From contig JAQGLD010000183.1 in assembly GCA_028293055.1 (NCBI GenBank), positions 1-21,447 of the forward strand: a stretch of DNA of 21,447 nt, in the 5' to 3' direction. A program made the translations under genes and the position numbers. Shown here in pieces: positions 1-8,996 of this stretch. The notes beneath the pieces were generated by a model, which made no database searches, was not told where the DNA came from, and was given only the letters and a program-made list of their open reading frames with translations. Source of the DNA: Alphaproteobacteria bacterium (GTDB lineage Bacteria; Pseudomonadota; Alphaproteobacteria; Sphingomonadales; Sphingomonadaceae). Position 1 is the first letter of the stretch. Each line of letters begins with the position of its first letter.

Positions 1-2
1 TT

Positions 3-1070
3 ATGAGCTACAACACGTTCGGCCGCGCGTTTCGCTTCACCACTTGGGGCGAGAGCCATGGGCCGGCGATCGGGGCGGTCGTCGACGGCTGTCCGCCCTT
101 GCTGGCGCTGAGCGAGACGGACATCCAGCCCTTCCTTGACAGGCGACGGCCCGGGCAGAGCCGCTTTACCACCCAGCGGCGCGAGCCGGACCAGGTCCGG
201 ATCCTGTCGGGCGTGTACGAAGGCCGCACGACCGGGACCCCGATCAGCCTGATGATCGAGAATGTCGACCAGCGTTCGAAGGATTATGGCGAAACCGCAC
301 CGCCCTACCGCCCGGGCCATGCCGATTATGCCTATGATTCCAAATATGGCATCCGCGACTGGCGTGGTGGCGGTCGCAGTTCGGCGCGCGAGACCGCATC
401 GCGGGTGGCGGCGGGGGCGGTTGCCCGCCTCGTCATCCCGGAAGTCTCGATCCGCGCCTATGTCAGCGAGATCGGAGGCGATTCGATCGACCGCGCCAAA
501 TTCGACGATGCGCAGATCGACTCCAATCCCTTCTTCTGTCCCGATGCCGACGCCGCCGCGCGCTGGGAGGGGCTGGTCGACGAGGCGCGCAAGGCCGGCA
601 GCTCGCTCGGCGCGGTGTTCGAATGCGTCGCAAGCGGAGTACCCGCCGGCTGGGGCGCGCCGCTCTATGCCAAGCTCGATTCCGAGCTCGCCGCAGCGAT
701 GATGTCGATCAACGCGGTGAAGGCAGTCGAGATCGGCGACGGCTTTGCCTCCGCGCGGCTGCGCGGCGAGGAGAATGCCGACCGGATGCGCCCGGGCGAG
801 GACGGACCCCTGTTCCTGTCCAACCATGCCGGCGGAATTGCCGGCGGGATCTCGACCGGCCAGCCGGTGGTCGTGCGGGTCGCGTTCAAGCCGACCTCAT
901 CGATCCTGACCCCGGTCGAGACGATCGACAGCGAGGGACGCGCCGCCGAGGCGGTGACCAAAGGCCGGCACGATCCGTGCGTCGGGATCCGCGGCGCTCC
1001 GGTGGTCGAGGCGATGATGGCGCTGGTCCTTGCCGACCAGAAGCTGCTGCAGCGAGCGCAGTGCGGATGA
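3..1070 (+). CDS. aroC: Chorismate synthase
   Basis: Catalyses the last step of the shikimate pathway, removing phosphate from 5-enolpyruvylshikimate-3-phosphate to give chorismate, using reduced FMN in the cytoplasm. The three family signatures are visible. They are TTWGESHG near residues 13-20 with the first conserved His, [11 protein letters not shown] near 124-134, and [13 protein letters not shown] near the C-terminus. The length of 355 aa is normal for the family. The ATG lies two bases into the window, so its ribosome binding site and promoter are not visible. Its TGA overlaps the ATG of the acylphosphatase gene (ATGA), so the two are probably translated from one mRNA. Identity is secure. 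Confidence 0.97.
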   Translation: MSYNTFGRAFRFTTWGESHGPAIGAVVDGCPPLLALSETDIQPFLDRRRPGQSRFTTQRREPDQVRILSGVYEGRTTGTPISLMIENVDQRSKDYGETAPPYRPGHADYAYDSKYGIRDWRGGGRSSARETASRVAAGAVARLVIPEVSIRAYVSEIGGDSIDRAKFDDAQIDSNPFFCPDADAAARWEGLVDEARKAGSSLGAVFECVASGVPAGWGAPLYAKLDSELAAAMMSINAVKAVEIGDGFASARLRGEENADRMRPGEDGPLFLSNHAGGIAGGISTGQPVVVRVAFKPTSSILTPVETIDSEGRAAEAVTKGRHDPCVGIRGAPVVEAMMALVLADQKLLQRAQCG

Positions 1071-1342
1071 GCGGCCGCCGAGTCCGAGTGACCGGGGTCG
1101 TTCAGGGGGTCTTCTTCAGGAACTGGGCGATCGCCGAAGCCGAGGCGCTCGGAGTCACCGGCTGGGTTCGCAACCGCACCGATGGGAGCGTCGAGCTTTC
1201 GCTGTTCGGGTCCGACGCGGCGGTCGAGGCGATGATCTCCAAATGTAGACGCGGCCCGCCGGCGGCGCGGGTCGACTCCGTCGAGGTCGAGACCGTCGAG
1301 GGCGAGGCCCCGCAGGGATTCAGCCGGGCGTCGACCGCTTAA
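1067..1342 (+). CDS. acyP: Acylphosphatase
   Basis: A small cytoplasmic enzyme of 91 aa that hydrolyses the carboxyl-phosphate bond of acyl phosphates. The family pattern is complete. [10 protein letters not shown] (residues 11-20) holds the phosphate-binding loop with catalytic Arg18, and [12 protein letters not shown] (32-43) holds catalytic Asn36. The ATG start is chosen because it overlaps the aroC stop as ATGA, and because the homologous region begins directly after it. A longer in-frame reading upstream exists only as a shadow of aroC. The link to aroC looks like simple transcriptional coupling, and I infer no shared pathway. The gene ends just before a hairpin at 1341-1372. Confidence 0.92.
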   Translation: MSGRRVRVTGVVQGVFFRNWAIAEAEALGVTGWVRNRTDGSVELSLFGSDAAVEAMISKCRRGPPAARVDSVEVETVEGEAPQGFSRASTA

Positions 1343-1372
1343 TTCCTCCCCTCGAAATCGAGGAGAGGAATT
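1341..1372. terminator. Bidirectional hairpin between acyP and purA
   Basis: Arms AATTCCTCC and GGAGAGGAATT-like pair across a tiny AAAT loop. Fourteen positions pair with one C·A mismatch. The hairpin fills the whole 34-bp gap between two convergent stop codons. The outer A/T pairs give U-rich tails in both directions, so it probably ends transcription from both the aroC-acyP side and the serC-serA-purA side. Confidence 0.6.
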
Positions 1373-1376
1373 TACC

Positions 1377-2666
<1,290 letters not shown>

Positions 2667-2704
2667 GTCGGAATTCCTTTCGCCGAGCCTCTAGGGGGGC
2701 GAGC

Positions 2705-2739
2705 CGGGGAGGTCCAGCCGTCTCCCCGAAAGCAGGGAG
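2705..2739 (-). promoter_or_regulatory. Two mutually exclusive hairpins in the serA–purA spacer
   Basis: Seen in the sequence: CGGGGAG (2705-2711) is a perfect complement of CTCCCCG (2722-2728), giving a 7-bp stem plus one G·U pair. The same CTCCC (2722-2726) also pairs with GGGAG (2735-2739). Both stems cannot form together. On the minus-strand transcript the weaker stem is made first and the stronger one can replace it. No run of U follows, so this is not a classical terminator. It may be an RNA stability or attenuation element, or chance in GC-rich spacer DNA. Confidence 0.35.
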
Positions 2740-2741
2740 GA

Positions 2742-4319
2742 CTAGAAGCGCAGCGGCATCACGGTCCTGACGCTGGGCAGCGCCTGGATCTTCCGGACCA
2801 GCTCCGGGGTCACCCGGCCGTCGACCGCGACCAGCGCGACCGCCTCGCCGCCGGCGTCGCGGCGACCGAGATGGAAGGTGGCGATATTGACCTCCTCCTC
2901 GCCGAGCGTCGAGCCGAGGCTGCCGATGAAGCCGGGCCGATCCTCGTTGACGATATAGATCATGTCGCCGTCCAGCTCGGCCTCGACATTGATCCCGAAC
3001 AATTCGACCAGGCGCGGCGAGCCGCTTCCGAACAGGGTCCCGGCGACGGTGCGCGGCCCCGCCTGGGTCTCCACCGTGACCCGGACGAGGGTGTGGTAAT
3101 CGCCTTCGTGGGCGTGGCGAATCTCGCGCACGTCGATGCCGCGCTCGCGGGCGAGGAAAGGCGCGTTGACCATGTTCACCGCGTCCGAGAAGACCCGCAT
3201 CAGGCCAGCGAGCACCGCAGCGCTGATCGGCTTCTGGTTGAGCTCGGCTGCGGCGCCCTCGGTCTCGATCGAGATCCGGGTGAGCCCGCCATGGGCGAGC
3301 TGGCCGACGAGGCTGCCGAGCTTCTCGGCAAGCGCCATATAGGGCTTCAGCCGCGGCGCTTCCTCGGCCGAGAGGGACGGCATGTTGAGCGCGTTGGTCA
3401 CTCCGCCGCGAGTCAGGAATTCGGAGAGCTGCTCGGCGACCTGGATGGCAACATTGACCTGCGCCTCGGTGGTCGAGGCACCGAGATGGGGAGTGGCGAC
3501 GAGGCCGCGTGTGCCGAACAAGGGGTTCGCTTTGGCCGGCTCCTCGGTGAACACGTCGAGCGCTGCGCCGGCGACATGTCCGCTCTCCAGCGCCTCCTTG
3601 AGCGCGACCTCGTCGATCAGGCCGCCGCGGGCGCAGTTGATGATCCGCACGCCTGTCTTGGTCTTCGCCAGGTTCTCCCGGCTGAGGATGTTCCTCGTCT
3701 GATCGGTCAGCGGCGTGTGCAGGGTGATGAAATCGGCGCGGGCGAGCAGTTGGTCGAGCTCGACCTTCTCGACTCCGAGGTCGAGCGCGCGTTCGGGAGT
3801 GAGGAAGGGATCGAAGGCGATCACCTTCATGCGCAGCCCGATCCCGCGCTCGGCAACGATCGAGCCGATATTGCCGCAGCCGATCAGGCCGAGCGTTTTT
3901 CCGGTCAGCTCGACGCCCATGAAGCGATTCTTCTCCCACTTGCCGGCCTGGGTCGAAGCGTCGGCCTCGGGCAGCTCGCGGGCGAGCGCGAACATCAGGG
4001 CGATAGCGTGCTCGGCGGTGGTGATCGAATTGCCGAAAGGAGTGTTCATCACCACCACGCCGCGGGCGGTCGCGGCGGGGATGTCGACATTGTCGACTCC
4101 GATGCCGGCGCGGCCGATCACCTTGAGGTTGGTCGCCGCGTCGAGCACGTCTGCGGTGACCTTGGTCGAGGAACGGATGGCGAGGCCGTCATACTGGCCG
4201 ATGATCGCCTTCAATTCGTCCTTGGAGAGGCCGGTAATCTCGTCCACCTCGACTCCGGCGGCTCGGAAGATCTCTGCGGCGTTGGGATCCATCTGGTCGG
4301 AAATCAGAACTTTGGGCAT
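2742..4319 (-). CDS. serA: D-3-phosphoglycerate dehydrogenase, long ACT-domain form
   Basis: Oxidises 3-phosphoglycerate to 3-phosphohydroxypyruvate with NAD+, the first step of serine synthesis. At 525 aa it is the long form, with a substrate domain, a nucleotide domain, an intervening ASB-type domain and a C-terminal ACT domain (about 453-525, ending in SVRTVMPLRF). GLIGCGNIGS (144-153) is the NAD fold. Catalytic Arg231 lies in NCARGGLIDE, Glu260 in FTEEP and His278 in TPHLGAST. I choose the ATG at 4319 because GAGG sits eight bases upstream. A GTG nine bases earlier would overlap that ribosome binding site. serC lies directly upstream. The ACT domain suggests serine feedback, which is known in this family but not shown here. 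Confidence 0.96.
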   Translation of the reverse strand: MPKVLISDQMDPNAAEIFRAAGVEVDEITGLSKDELKAIIGQYDGLAIRSSTKVTADVLDAATNLKVIGRAGIGVDNVDIPAATARGVVVMNTPFGNSITTAEHAIALMFALARELPEADASTQAGKWEKNRFMGVELTGKTLGLIGCGNIGSIVAERGIGLRMKVIAFDPFLTPERALDLGVEKVELDQLLARADFITLHTPLTDQTRNILSRENLAKTKTGVRIINCARGGLIDEVALKEALESGHVAGAALDVFTEEPAKANPLFGTRGLVATPHLGASTTEAQVNVAIQVAEQLSEFLTRGGVTNALNMPSLSAEEAPRLKPYMALAEKLGSLVGQLAHGGLTRISIETEGAAAELNQKPISAAVLAGLMRVFSDAVNMVNAPFLARERGIDVREIRHAHEGDYHTLVRVTVETQAGPRTVAGTLFGSGSPRLVELFGINVEAELDGDMIYIVNEDRPGFIGSLGSTLGEEEVNIATFHLGRRDAGGEAVALVAVDGRVTPELVRKIQALPSVRTVMPLRF

Positions 4320-4334
4320 GGAATTCACCTCGTG

Positions 4335-4387
4335 CCCCGGCGCAGGCCGGGGTCCAGAAAAGGGCTGGGCACCGGCCTTCGCCGGTG
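4335..4387. repeat. Pair of CCGGC-N4-GCCGG palindromes between serC and serA
   Basis: Two perfect inverted repeats lie 17 bp apart. The first is CCCCGGC (4335-4341) with GCCGGGG (4346-4352) around GCAG. The second is CACCGGC (4370-4376) with GCCGGTG (4381-4387) around CTTC. They share the core CCGGC-N4-GCCGG with a third copy near 15729. They fill the serC–serA spacer and end 11 bp after the serC stop. They resemble the scattered REP-like palindromes common in sphingomonad intergenic DNA. On the mRNA they would form two stable hairpins that may protect the serC 3' end. Confidence 0.7.
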
Positions 4388-4397
4388 AACACCGGAA

Positions 4398-5552
4398 TCA
4401 GGCGGACTTGGCTTCCTCGAAAGCCCAGTCGAGCCAGGGGAAGAGCGCCTCGAGATCCGAGGTCTCGACGGTCGCGCCGCACCAGATGCGAAGTCCCGGC
4501 GGGGCGTCGCGATAGGCGGCGATGTCATACGCCGCGCCTTCGGCTTCGAGCAGCGACGCCATCTTCTTGACCAGAGCCGCTTCGGCCTCGGCGTCCGCGC
4601 CGGGCACCGCGCCGTCGGCGAACTTGAGGCAGACGCTGGTGTTCGACCGGGTAGAAGGGTCGGCGGCGAGATGCTCGATCCACCGCGTGTTCTGGACCCA
4701 GCCATCGAGCGCGGCCGCATTGGCGTCGGCGCGGCCGATCAGCGAATGCAGGCCGCCGAGGCCGATCGCCCATTCGAGTGCGTAGATATAATCCTCGACG
4801 CAGAGCATCGACGGGGTGTTGATCGTCTCGCCCTTGAAGATGCCCTCGATCAGCTTGCCGCCCTTGGTCATCCGGAAGATCTTGGGCAGCGGCCAGGCCG
4901 GAACATAGCTTTCCAGCCGCTCGACCGCGCGCGGGCCGAGCACCAGCACGCCGTGGCCGCCCTCCCCGCCAAGCGCCTTCTGCCAGGAAAAGGTGCCGAC
5001 ATCGACCTTGTTCCAGTCGATATCCTGGGCAAAGGCGCCCGATGTCGCGTCGGCGAAGGTCAGCCCCTCGCGGTCCGCCGGAATCCAGTTGCCATTGGGA
5101 ACTCGAACCCCCGAGGTAGTGCCGTTCCAGGTGAAGACCACATCGCTCGCCGGATCGACCGAGGCCAGATCGGGAAGCTCGCCATAAGGCGCCTTGAGCA
5201 CGGTCGCATCGAGCTTGAGCTGCTTGACGACATCGGTGACCCAACCTTCCCCGAAGCTCTCCCAGGCGAGCAGGGTGACCGGCCGCGCGCCGAGCATCGA
5301 CCACAAGGCCATTTCGACCGCTCCGGTGTCCGAGGCGGGAACGATGCCGATGCGATGGCTGTCGGGGATCCGAAGGACCCGGCGGGTGAGCTCGATCGCA
5401 TGGACGAGGCGCGCCTTGCCGAGCTTGGAACGGTGCGACCGTCCGAGCGAGCCGAGAGCGAGATTTTCGGGAGCCCATCCCGGCGGCTTGGCGCAGGGAC
5501 CGGAAGAAAAGAACGGACGCGCGGGACGCGCGTGTGGCTTCACAACATTCAT
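4398..5552 (-). CDS. serC: Phosphoserine aminotransferase
   Basis: A PLP enzyme that transfers an amino group from glutamate to 3-phosphohydroxypyruvate, the second step of serine synthesis. The 384-aa protein begins with [19 protein letters not shown] and carries the PLP lysine Lys192 in [12 protein letters not shown], preceded by the PLP-contacting Asp168 in FADATSG. It belongs to the alphaproteobacterial/Methanosarcina-type SerC subgroup rather than the E. coli type. The ATG at 5552 is preferred over an in-frame extension reaching 5828. AGGAG lies seven bases upstream of it, and the extension would run through the promoter and into the opposite-strand gene. serA follows 78 bp downstream, so the two form a serine operon. 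Confidence 0.95.
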   Translation of the reverse strand: MNVVKPHARPARPFFSSGPCAKPPGWAPENLALGSLGRSHRSKLGKARLVHAIELTRRVLRIPDSHRIGIVPASDTGAVEMALWSMLGARPVTLLAWESFGEGWVTDVVKQLKLDATVLKAPYGELPDLASVDPASDVVFTWNGTTSGVRVPNGNWIPADREGLTFADATSGAFAQDIDWNKVDVGTFSWQKALGGEGGHGVLVLGPRAVERLESYVPAWPLPKIFRMTKGGKLIEGIFKGETINTPSMLCVEDYIYALEWAIGLGGLHSLIGRADANAAALDGWVQNTRWIEHLAADPSTRSNTSVCLKFADGAVPGADAEAEAALVKKMASLLEAEGAAYDIAAYRDAPPGLRIWCGATVETSDLEALFPWLDWAFEEAKSA

Positions 5553-5608
5553 TACAACTCTCCTCACAGAGAGCACGCGCCGCGTTGGGACGGCGTGGCC
5601 CGCCGCGG
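5553..5608 (-). promoter_or_regulatory. serC leader RNA with a hairpin sequestering the ribosome binding site
   Basis: On the minus strand, CTCTCT (5573-5568) pairs with GGAGAG (5563-5558) across a GUGA loop of the GNRA type. The SD bases AGGAG (5564-5560) lie in the loop edge and 3' arm, so the folded leader should hide the serC ribosome binding site. Upstream, CCGC/GCGG (5608-5605 with 5583-5580) and GGCG/CGCC (5604-5601 with 5595-5592) can form a second, bulged stem. A conserved serC leader RNA motif has been described upstream of serC in alphaproteobacteria, and position and form fit it. I could not compare it with the covariance model. Confidence 0.55.
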
Positions 5609-5636
5609 CACTTAGAGGACGAGGGCGAAGTGTCAA
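5609..5636 (-). promoter_or_regulatory. serC promoter, -35 TTGACA
   Basis: On the minus strand a perfect -35 hexamer TTGACA (5636-5631) is followed after 16 bases by TAAGTG (5614-5609) as a weak -10. Transcription would begin about 50 bases upstream of the serC ATG, just before the two-hairpin leader. The perfect -35 and the leader position support it. The -10 is poor. Confidence 0.5.
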
Positions 5637-5712
5637 CCGAAGTTTGGGATCCCATGATCGATCGACGGAGGAATTGCTTGGCCGCCCGAAGCCGGTGAAA
5701 TAGGCTCGCGCG

Positions 5713-6354
5713 ATGCGCAGATCGGGCATTGTCGCCGCCTCTCTCCTGCTGTCCTCCTGCATTCCGTCGAGCGGGCCACGGCCGCCAACGCGCGAACAAA
5801 GGCCGTCGGCCGAGCCGAACGCCGCCACCAGGCAATGCTATGCGGATCTTTCGAACCAGCATTTCCTCTTTCGCCCGCTCGTCGACCGGACCTTCGACAA
5901 TGGCTGCAGCGCGCTCGGCGCGGTCCAGCTGATCGACATCGGAACTCCGGTCACCAATCTCGGCGCGATGACCTGCCCGCTCGCCGACCGTTTCGGCCAG
6001 TGGGTGCGCGACTCCGTTCAGTCGGCGGCGAAAGCCTGGCTGCGCAGTCGGGTGGTGAAGGTCGAAAGCTTCGGAACCTATGCCTGCCGGCCGGTGAACG
6101 GCGAGCCGGGCAAGAAATTGAGCGAGCATGGCCGCTCCAACGCGGTCGACATTTCCGGCTTCCAGCTCGCCGACGGGCGCAGGATCACGATCCTGGCCGA
6201 CTGGAACGGCCCCGACGAGGATGTCCGCCATTTCCTTCGCGCGATCCATGATTCGGGCTGCCGGCGCTTTCAGGTCGTGCTCGGCCCGGACGCCAACGCC
6301 TTTCACCGCAACCATCTCCATATGGATCTCGGCAACGGGCCCTATTGCCGATAG
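5713..6354 (+). CDS. Extensin-like family lipoprotein with M15-peptidase-like metal site
   Basis: A 213-aa predicted lipoprotein. The signal peptide has lipobox LSSC with Cys16 as the lipidated residue. The rest matches the bacterial extensin-like C-terminal family: [22 protein letters not shown], then [14 protein letters not shown] (137-150), then HRNHLHMD (198-205). The H-x6-D (His139, Asp146) and H-x-H (His201, His203) arrangement is the zinc-ligand layout of D-Ala-D-Ala peptidases of the M15/LAS group, so a cell-wall hydrolase is plausible but inferred. Six further Cys suggest disulfides, which fits an envelope protein. It is transcribed divergently from serC with 160 bp between the starts. 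I see no convincing promoter of its own. Confidence 0.83.
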   Translation: MRRSGIVAASLLLSSCIPSSGPRPPTREQRPSAEPNAATRQCYADLSNQHFLFRPLVDRTFDNGCSALGAVQLIDIGTPVTNLGAMTCPLADRFGQWVRDSVQSAAKAWLRSRVVKVESFGTYACRPVNGEPGKKLSEHGRSNAVDISGFQLADGRRITILADWNGPDEDVRHFLRAIHDSGCRRFQVVLGPDANAFHRNHLHMDLGNGPYCR

Positions 6355-6408
6355 GCCATTTCGCGAGCGCTCTCGCCACGCCCGCATTTGGGTCCTAAAG
6401 GGGGCCAA

Positions 6409-7293
6409 ATGACCGATCCAGTACCGCCCAAGCGCGTCTTCCACCCGGCGCGCGAAGAAGCCGAAGTCGCCAACCAGCCGACCTCCTCCCCGCAGACCCG
6501 CGATCCCGCCTATCGCCTCGCCTTCCAGGATATGGACTTCCTGCTTCGCGAGGATCTGCGCCCGGTTCGCTTCCAGCTCGAGCTGCTCAAGCCCGAATTG
6601 ATGCTCGACGAAGCGGATATCGGCTCGACCTTCGTCTTCTACGGCTCGGCGCGGATTCCCGAGCCCGACAAGGCAGACGCGCTGATCGACGCTGCGCTGA
6701 CCGACCAGCAGCGGCTGATCGCCGAACGGCTCAAGGCGAAGTCGAAATATTATGACGAGGCGCGCCGGCTCGCGCGACTGGTCAGCCAGGTTCCAGCTGA
6801 CGCCGAGGGAAAGCGCCAGTTCGTCGTCTGCTCGGGCGGCGGGCCCTCGATCATGGAGGCGGCAAATCGCGGCGCCGAGGATGTCGGCCAGGAATCGGTG
6901 GGCCTCAACATCGTCCTGCCCCACGAACAGCTGCCCAATCCCTATGTCACCCCGCGGCTCAGCTTCCAGTTCCACTATTTCGCGCTGAGGAAGATGCACT
7001 TCCTGCTCCGCGCCCGCGCGGTCGCGGTGTTCCCCGGCGGGTTCGGCACGTTCGACGAATCGTTCGAGCTGCTGACCCTGATCCAGACCGGCAAGATCAA
7101 GCCGATGCCGATCCTGTTCTTCGGCCGCGAATTCTGGGAGCGGGTGATCGACTTCGAGGCGCTTGCCGAGGAAGGCGTGATCAACCAGGACGATCTCGCT
7201 TTGTTCAGCTTCGTCGAGACAGCCGAGGAAGCCTGGGCGCATGTCTGCGAACATTATAAGGTCGGCGACGGCCTCGGCGCGATCGACTGCTGA
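6409..7293 (+). CDS. LOG family (lysine-decarboxylase-like) Rossmann protein
   Basis: A 294-aa cytoplasmic protein of the LOG/TIGR00730 superfamily. CSGGGPSIMEAANRGAED (141-158) and the hallmark PGGFGTFDE (209-217) are present. Known members hydrolyse nucleotide 5'-monophosphates to free base and ribose phosphate; some release cytokinins and some belong to the PpnN type. The family is often mislabelled lysine decarboxylase. About 70 residues precede the Rossmann core, making it longer than the short LOG enzymes (about 190 aa). The ATG at 6409 is chosen over a TTG seven codons upstream because AAGGGGG stands just before it. It lies 54 bp after the extensin-like gene. Substrate is unknown. Confidence 0.85.
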   Translation: MTDPVPPKRVFHPAREEAEVANQPTSSPQTRDPAYRLAFQDMDFLLREDLRPVRFQLELLKPELMLDEADIGSTFVFYGSARIPEPDKADALIDAALTDQQRLIAERLKAKSKYYDEARRLARLVSQVPADAEGKRQFVVCSGGGPSIMEAANRGAEDVGQESVGLNIVLPHEQLPNPYVTPRLSFQFHYFALRKMHFLLRARAVAVFPGGFGTFDESFELLTLIQTGKIKPMPILFFGREFWERVIDFEALAEEGVINQDDLALFSFVETAEEAWAHVCEHYKVGDGLGAIDC

Positions 7294-7304
7294 ACTTCAA
7301 ATCA

Positions 7305-7323
7305 TCCCCTTGTTTCCAGGGGA
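7305..7323. terminator. Hairpin between convergent LOG-family and cytochrome c genes
   Basis: TCCCCT (7305-7310) and AGGGGA (7318-7323) are perfect inverted arms around TGTTTCC, centred in the 39-bp gap between two convergent stop codons. The stem is short (6 bp) and T-runs are weak. It is probably a two-way transcription end. Confidence 0.45.
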
Positions 7324-7332
7324 GGATTGCTC

Positions 7333-8037
7333 CTATTTCTTCGTCTGGGCGGCGTTGCCGGAGACGGACGGGGCGGCATCGCCGGCGATGCTCTTGCCCG
7401 GCCCCTTGACGGCCTGGGTCTCGTTCAGCACCGGCTGATCCTTGCCCTTGTCGCCCTGCGCGCCACTGTCTGCGGCCTCGGCCGCGGCCTTGGCCGGGCT
7501 CGCCGCCGGCGGTGCCGGCATCGGCAGCGGCTTGTCGCTGGTCGAGTTCAGATAGGCGATGACATTGGCCCGATCCTCCGGCTTGGAGAGGCCGGCAAAG
7601 CTCATCTTGGTGCCCGGGACGAGCGCCTTGGGGCTCGACAGCCACTTGTTGAGCTTGTCCCAGTCCCAGGTACCGCCGAGCGCCTTCAGGTCCGCGGTAT
7701 AGGGAAAGCCGGCCATATGGCCGACCGGCGCGCCGACGACTCCGTACAGGTTCGGGCCGATCGCCGCAGGGCCGCCCTTTGAATCGGTGTGGCAGGCCAT
7801 GCAGCGCTTGAACACCTGGGCCCCGAGCTCGGGCTTGGCGGTCGCCAGATAGAAAGCGATCGGCTGCTCGGCGACGGCCGCGCCGCCTTCGGGCTGATCC
7901 GACACGCCCTCGATCGGGTAGCCCATCTTCTCGGGCCGCTCCGCGCGGAAATGCTCGCCGGTGATGATGGCACCGCCCAGCGCGACGATGCCCGCGAACA
8001 GCACCCAGCCAGCAATCGTGTTCGAGCGGTCGTCCAT
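7333..8037 (-). CDS. Membrane-anchored class I cytochrome c
   Basis: A 234-aa electron carrier. An uncleaved N-terminal anchor (about residues 8-26, IAGWVLFAGIVALGGAI) places the haem domain in the periplasm. CMACH (79-83) is the covalent haem site. Met145 in PGTKMSFAGL is the expected sixth ligand, with GPNLYGVVG and GTWDWDKLNKWL between them as in mitochondrial-type and CycM-like cytochromes c. The last 65 residues form a Pro/Ala/Gly/Lys-rich tail that looks disordered. It probably carries electrons between the bc1 complex and a terminal oxidase, which is inferred from family. The start is fixed by the anchor; an AGG lies seven bases upstream. It lies 62 bp downstream of the NADH pyrophosphatase gene and may be co-transcribed with it. 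Confidence 0.9.
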   Translation of the reverse strand: MDDRSNTIAGWVLFAGIVALGGAIITGEHFRAERPEKMGYPIEGVSDQPEGGAAVAEQPIAFYLATAKPELGAQVFKRCMACHTDSKGGPAAIGPNLYGVVGAPVGHMAGFPYTADLKALGGTWDWDKLNKWLSSPKALVPGTKMSFAGLSKPEDRANVIAYLNSTSDKPLPMPAPPAASPAKAAAEAADSGAQGDKGKDQPVLNETQAVKGPGKSIAGDAAPSVSGNAAQTKK

Positions 8038-8099
8038 GCGTGTACCTGAGCCTCCCCGATCGCGCGGCCGCGCGTGGTTTGTCGATTTCGGCAGTCCCT

Positions 8100-8996
8100 T
8101 TAGGCGGCGCGCCCCGGCTGGGCAAGACGCTCGTCCTCGCCTCCCACCCAGTGGCGAAGCAAAGTGTTGGCGATCGCGTAATCGGGCGGCGCCAGGAAGG
8201 GCGCATCCGGCGCTGCGCAGAGCGCCGCGGCGACTCCCGCTCTGTCCACCCAGAAGGCGTCCTCGAGCTCGTTCATGTCGAGGGTGACCCTGTCGGACAG
8301 GGCGCTGGCGATGCAGGCGATCATCAGCTGTCCGGGAAAAGGCCAGGGCTGGCTGGCGACATATCGCACCTCGCCGACGACGATTCCCGCTTCCTCGAAT
8401 AGTTCGCGCGCGACCGCTTCCTCGATCGATTCCCCCGGCTCGAGGAAGCCCGCCAGCGCCGAATAACGTCCCGGCGGGTAGCGCGGCTGGCGCCCGAGCA
8501 GCACCCTGCCCCCATATTCCGCAAGCATGATCACGACCGGGTCGACCCTCGGGAAATGTTCGAGGCCGCAATTCGGGCAGCTTCGCCCCCAGCCGCCGCG
8601 AAAGGCCCGGGTCAGCGACCCGCAGCGGCCGCAGAACAGGTGGCGGCCGTGCCATTCGAGCAGGGTTCGAGCGCCGCCCCAGATCGCAGCGTCCTCGGCA
8701 TGCATCCGGTCCAGCAAGGCGGAGATCGACCAGGCTGGGCGGCCCGCCTCCCCCCGCACCAGAGGCGCGAACAAGGGCAGATCGCCGCGCAGGCCGAGGA
8801 AGATCAGCGCTTCGCCGGCTTCCGTGCCGCTCAGCCTCTCCCAGACCAGCCGCCCGTCCGCGTCGAGCTCCGGGTCGAAGCCGGAAAGGCGGAGCAGCAA
8901 TGCATCGGAATGCGCGGCCAGCTCGGCGAGCCGGGCTTCGTCGAGCCTCAGCGCGTCGGCCCGGTCGAGGCCGGCACCAGTGAAGCCAATCTTCAT
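8100..8996 (-). CDS. nudC: NADH pyrophosphatase, NudC-type Nudix hydrolase
   Basis: Cleaves NAD(H), and in bacteria also removes NAD caps from RNA, giving NMN(H) and AMP. At 298 aa it has the full NudC layout. It has an N-terminal domain, a zinc ribbon with Cys122, Cys125, Cys140 and Cys143, and a complete Nudix box from Gly183 (GFLEPGESIEEAVARELF, then EEAGI). The downstream SQPWPFP motif (215-221) separates NADH pyrophosphatases from other Nudix enzymes. The ATG overlaps the mutY TGA (ATGA), so the two are translationally coupled. A longer in-frame reading upstream is a mutY shadow. Confident at family level; the NAD-capped RNA role is family knowledge. Confidence 0.93.
   Translation of the reverse strand: MKIGFTGAGLDRADALRLDEARLAELAAHSDALLLRLSGFDPELDADGRLVWERLSGTEAGEALIFLGLRGDLPLFAPLVRGEAGRPAWSISALLDRMHAEDAAIWGGARTLLEWHGRHLFCGRCGSLTRAFRGGWGRSCPNCGLEHFPRVDPVVIMLAEYGGRVLLGRQPRYPPGRYSALAGFLEPGESIEEAVARELFEEAGIVVGEVRYVASQPWPFPGQLMIACIASALSDRVTLDMNELEDAFWVDRAGVAAALCAAPDAPFLAPPDYAIANTLLRHWVGGEDERLAQPGRAA

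Noticed and set aside
5553..5828. A 92-residue N-terminal extension of SerC
   Set aside because: It would run through the TTGACA promoter and leader and into the divergent lipoprotein gene. The ATG at 5552 has its own AGGAG, and the protein aligns from there.
8061..8074. A 14-bp perfect palindrome, CGCGCGGCCGCGCG, upstream of the cytochrome c gene
   Set aside because: It has no loop, is pure G/C in a GC-rich genome, and has no second copy. Chance is the simplest reading.
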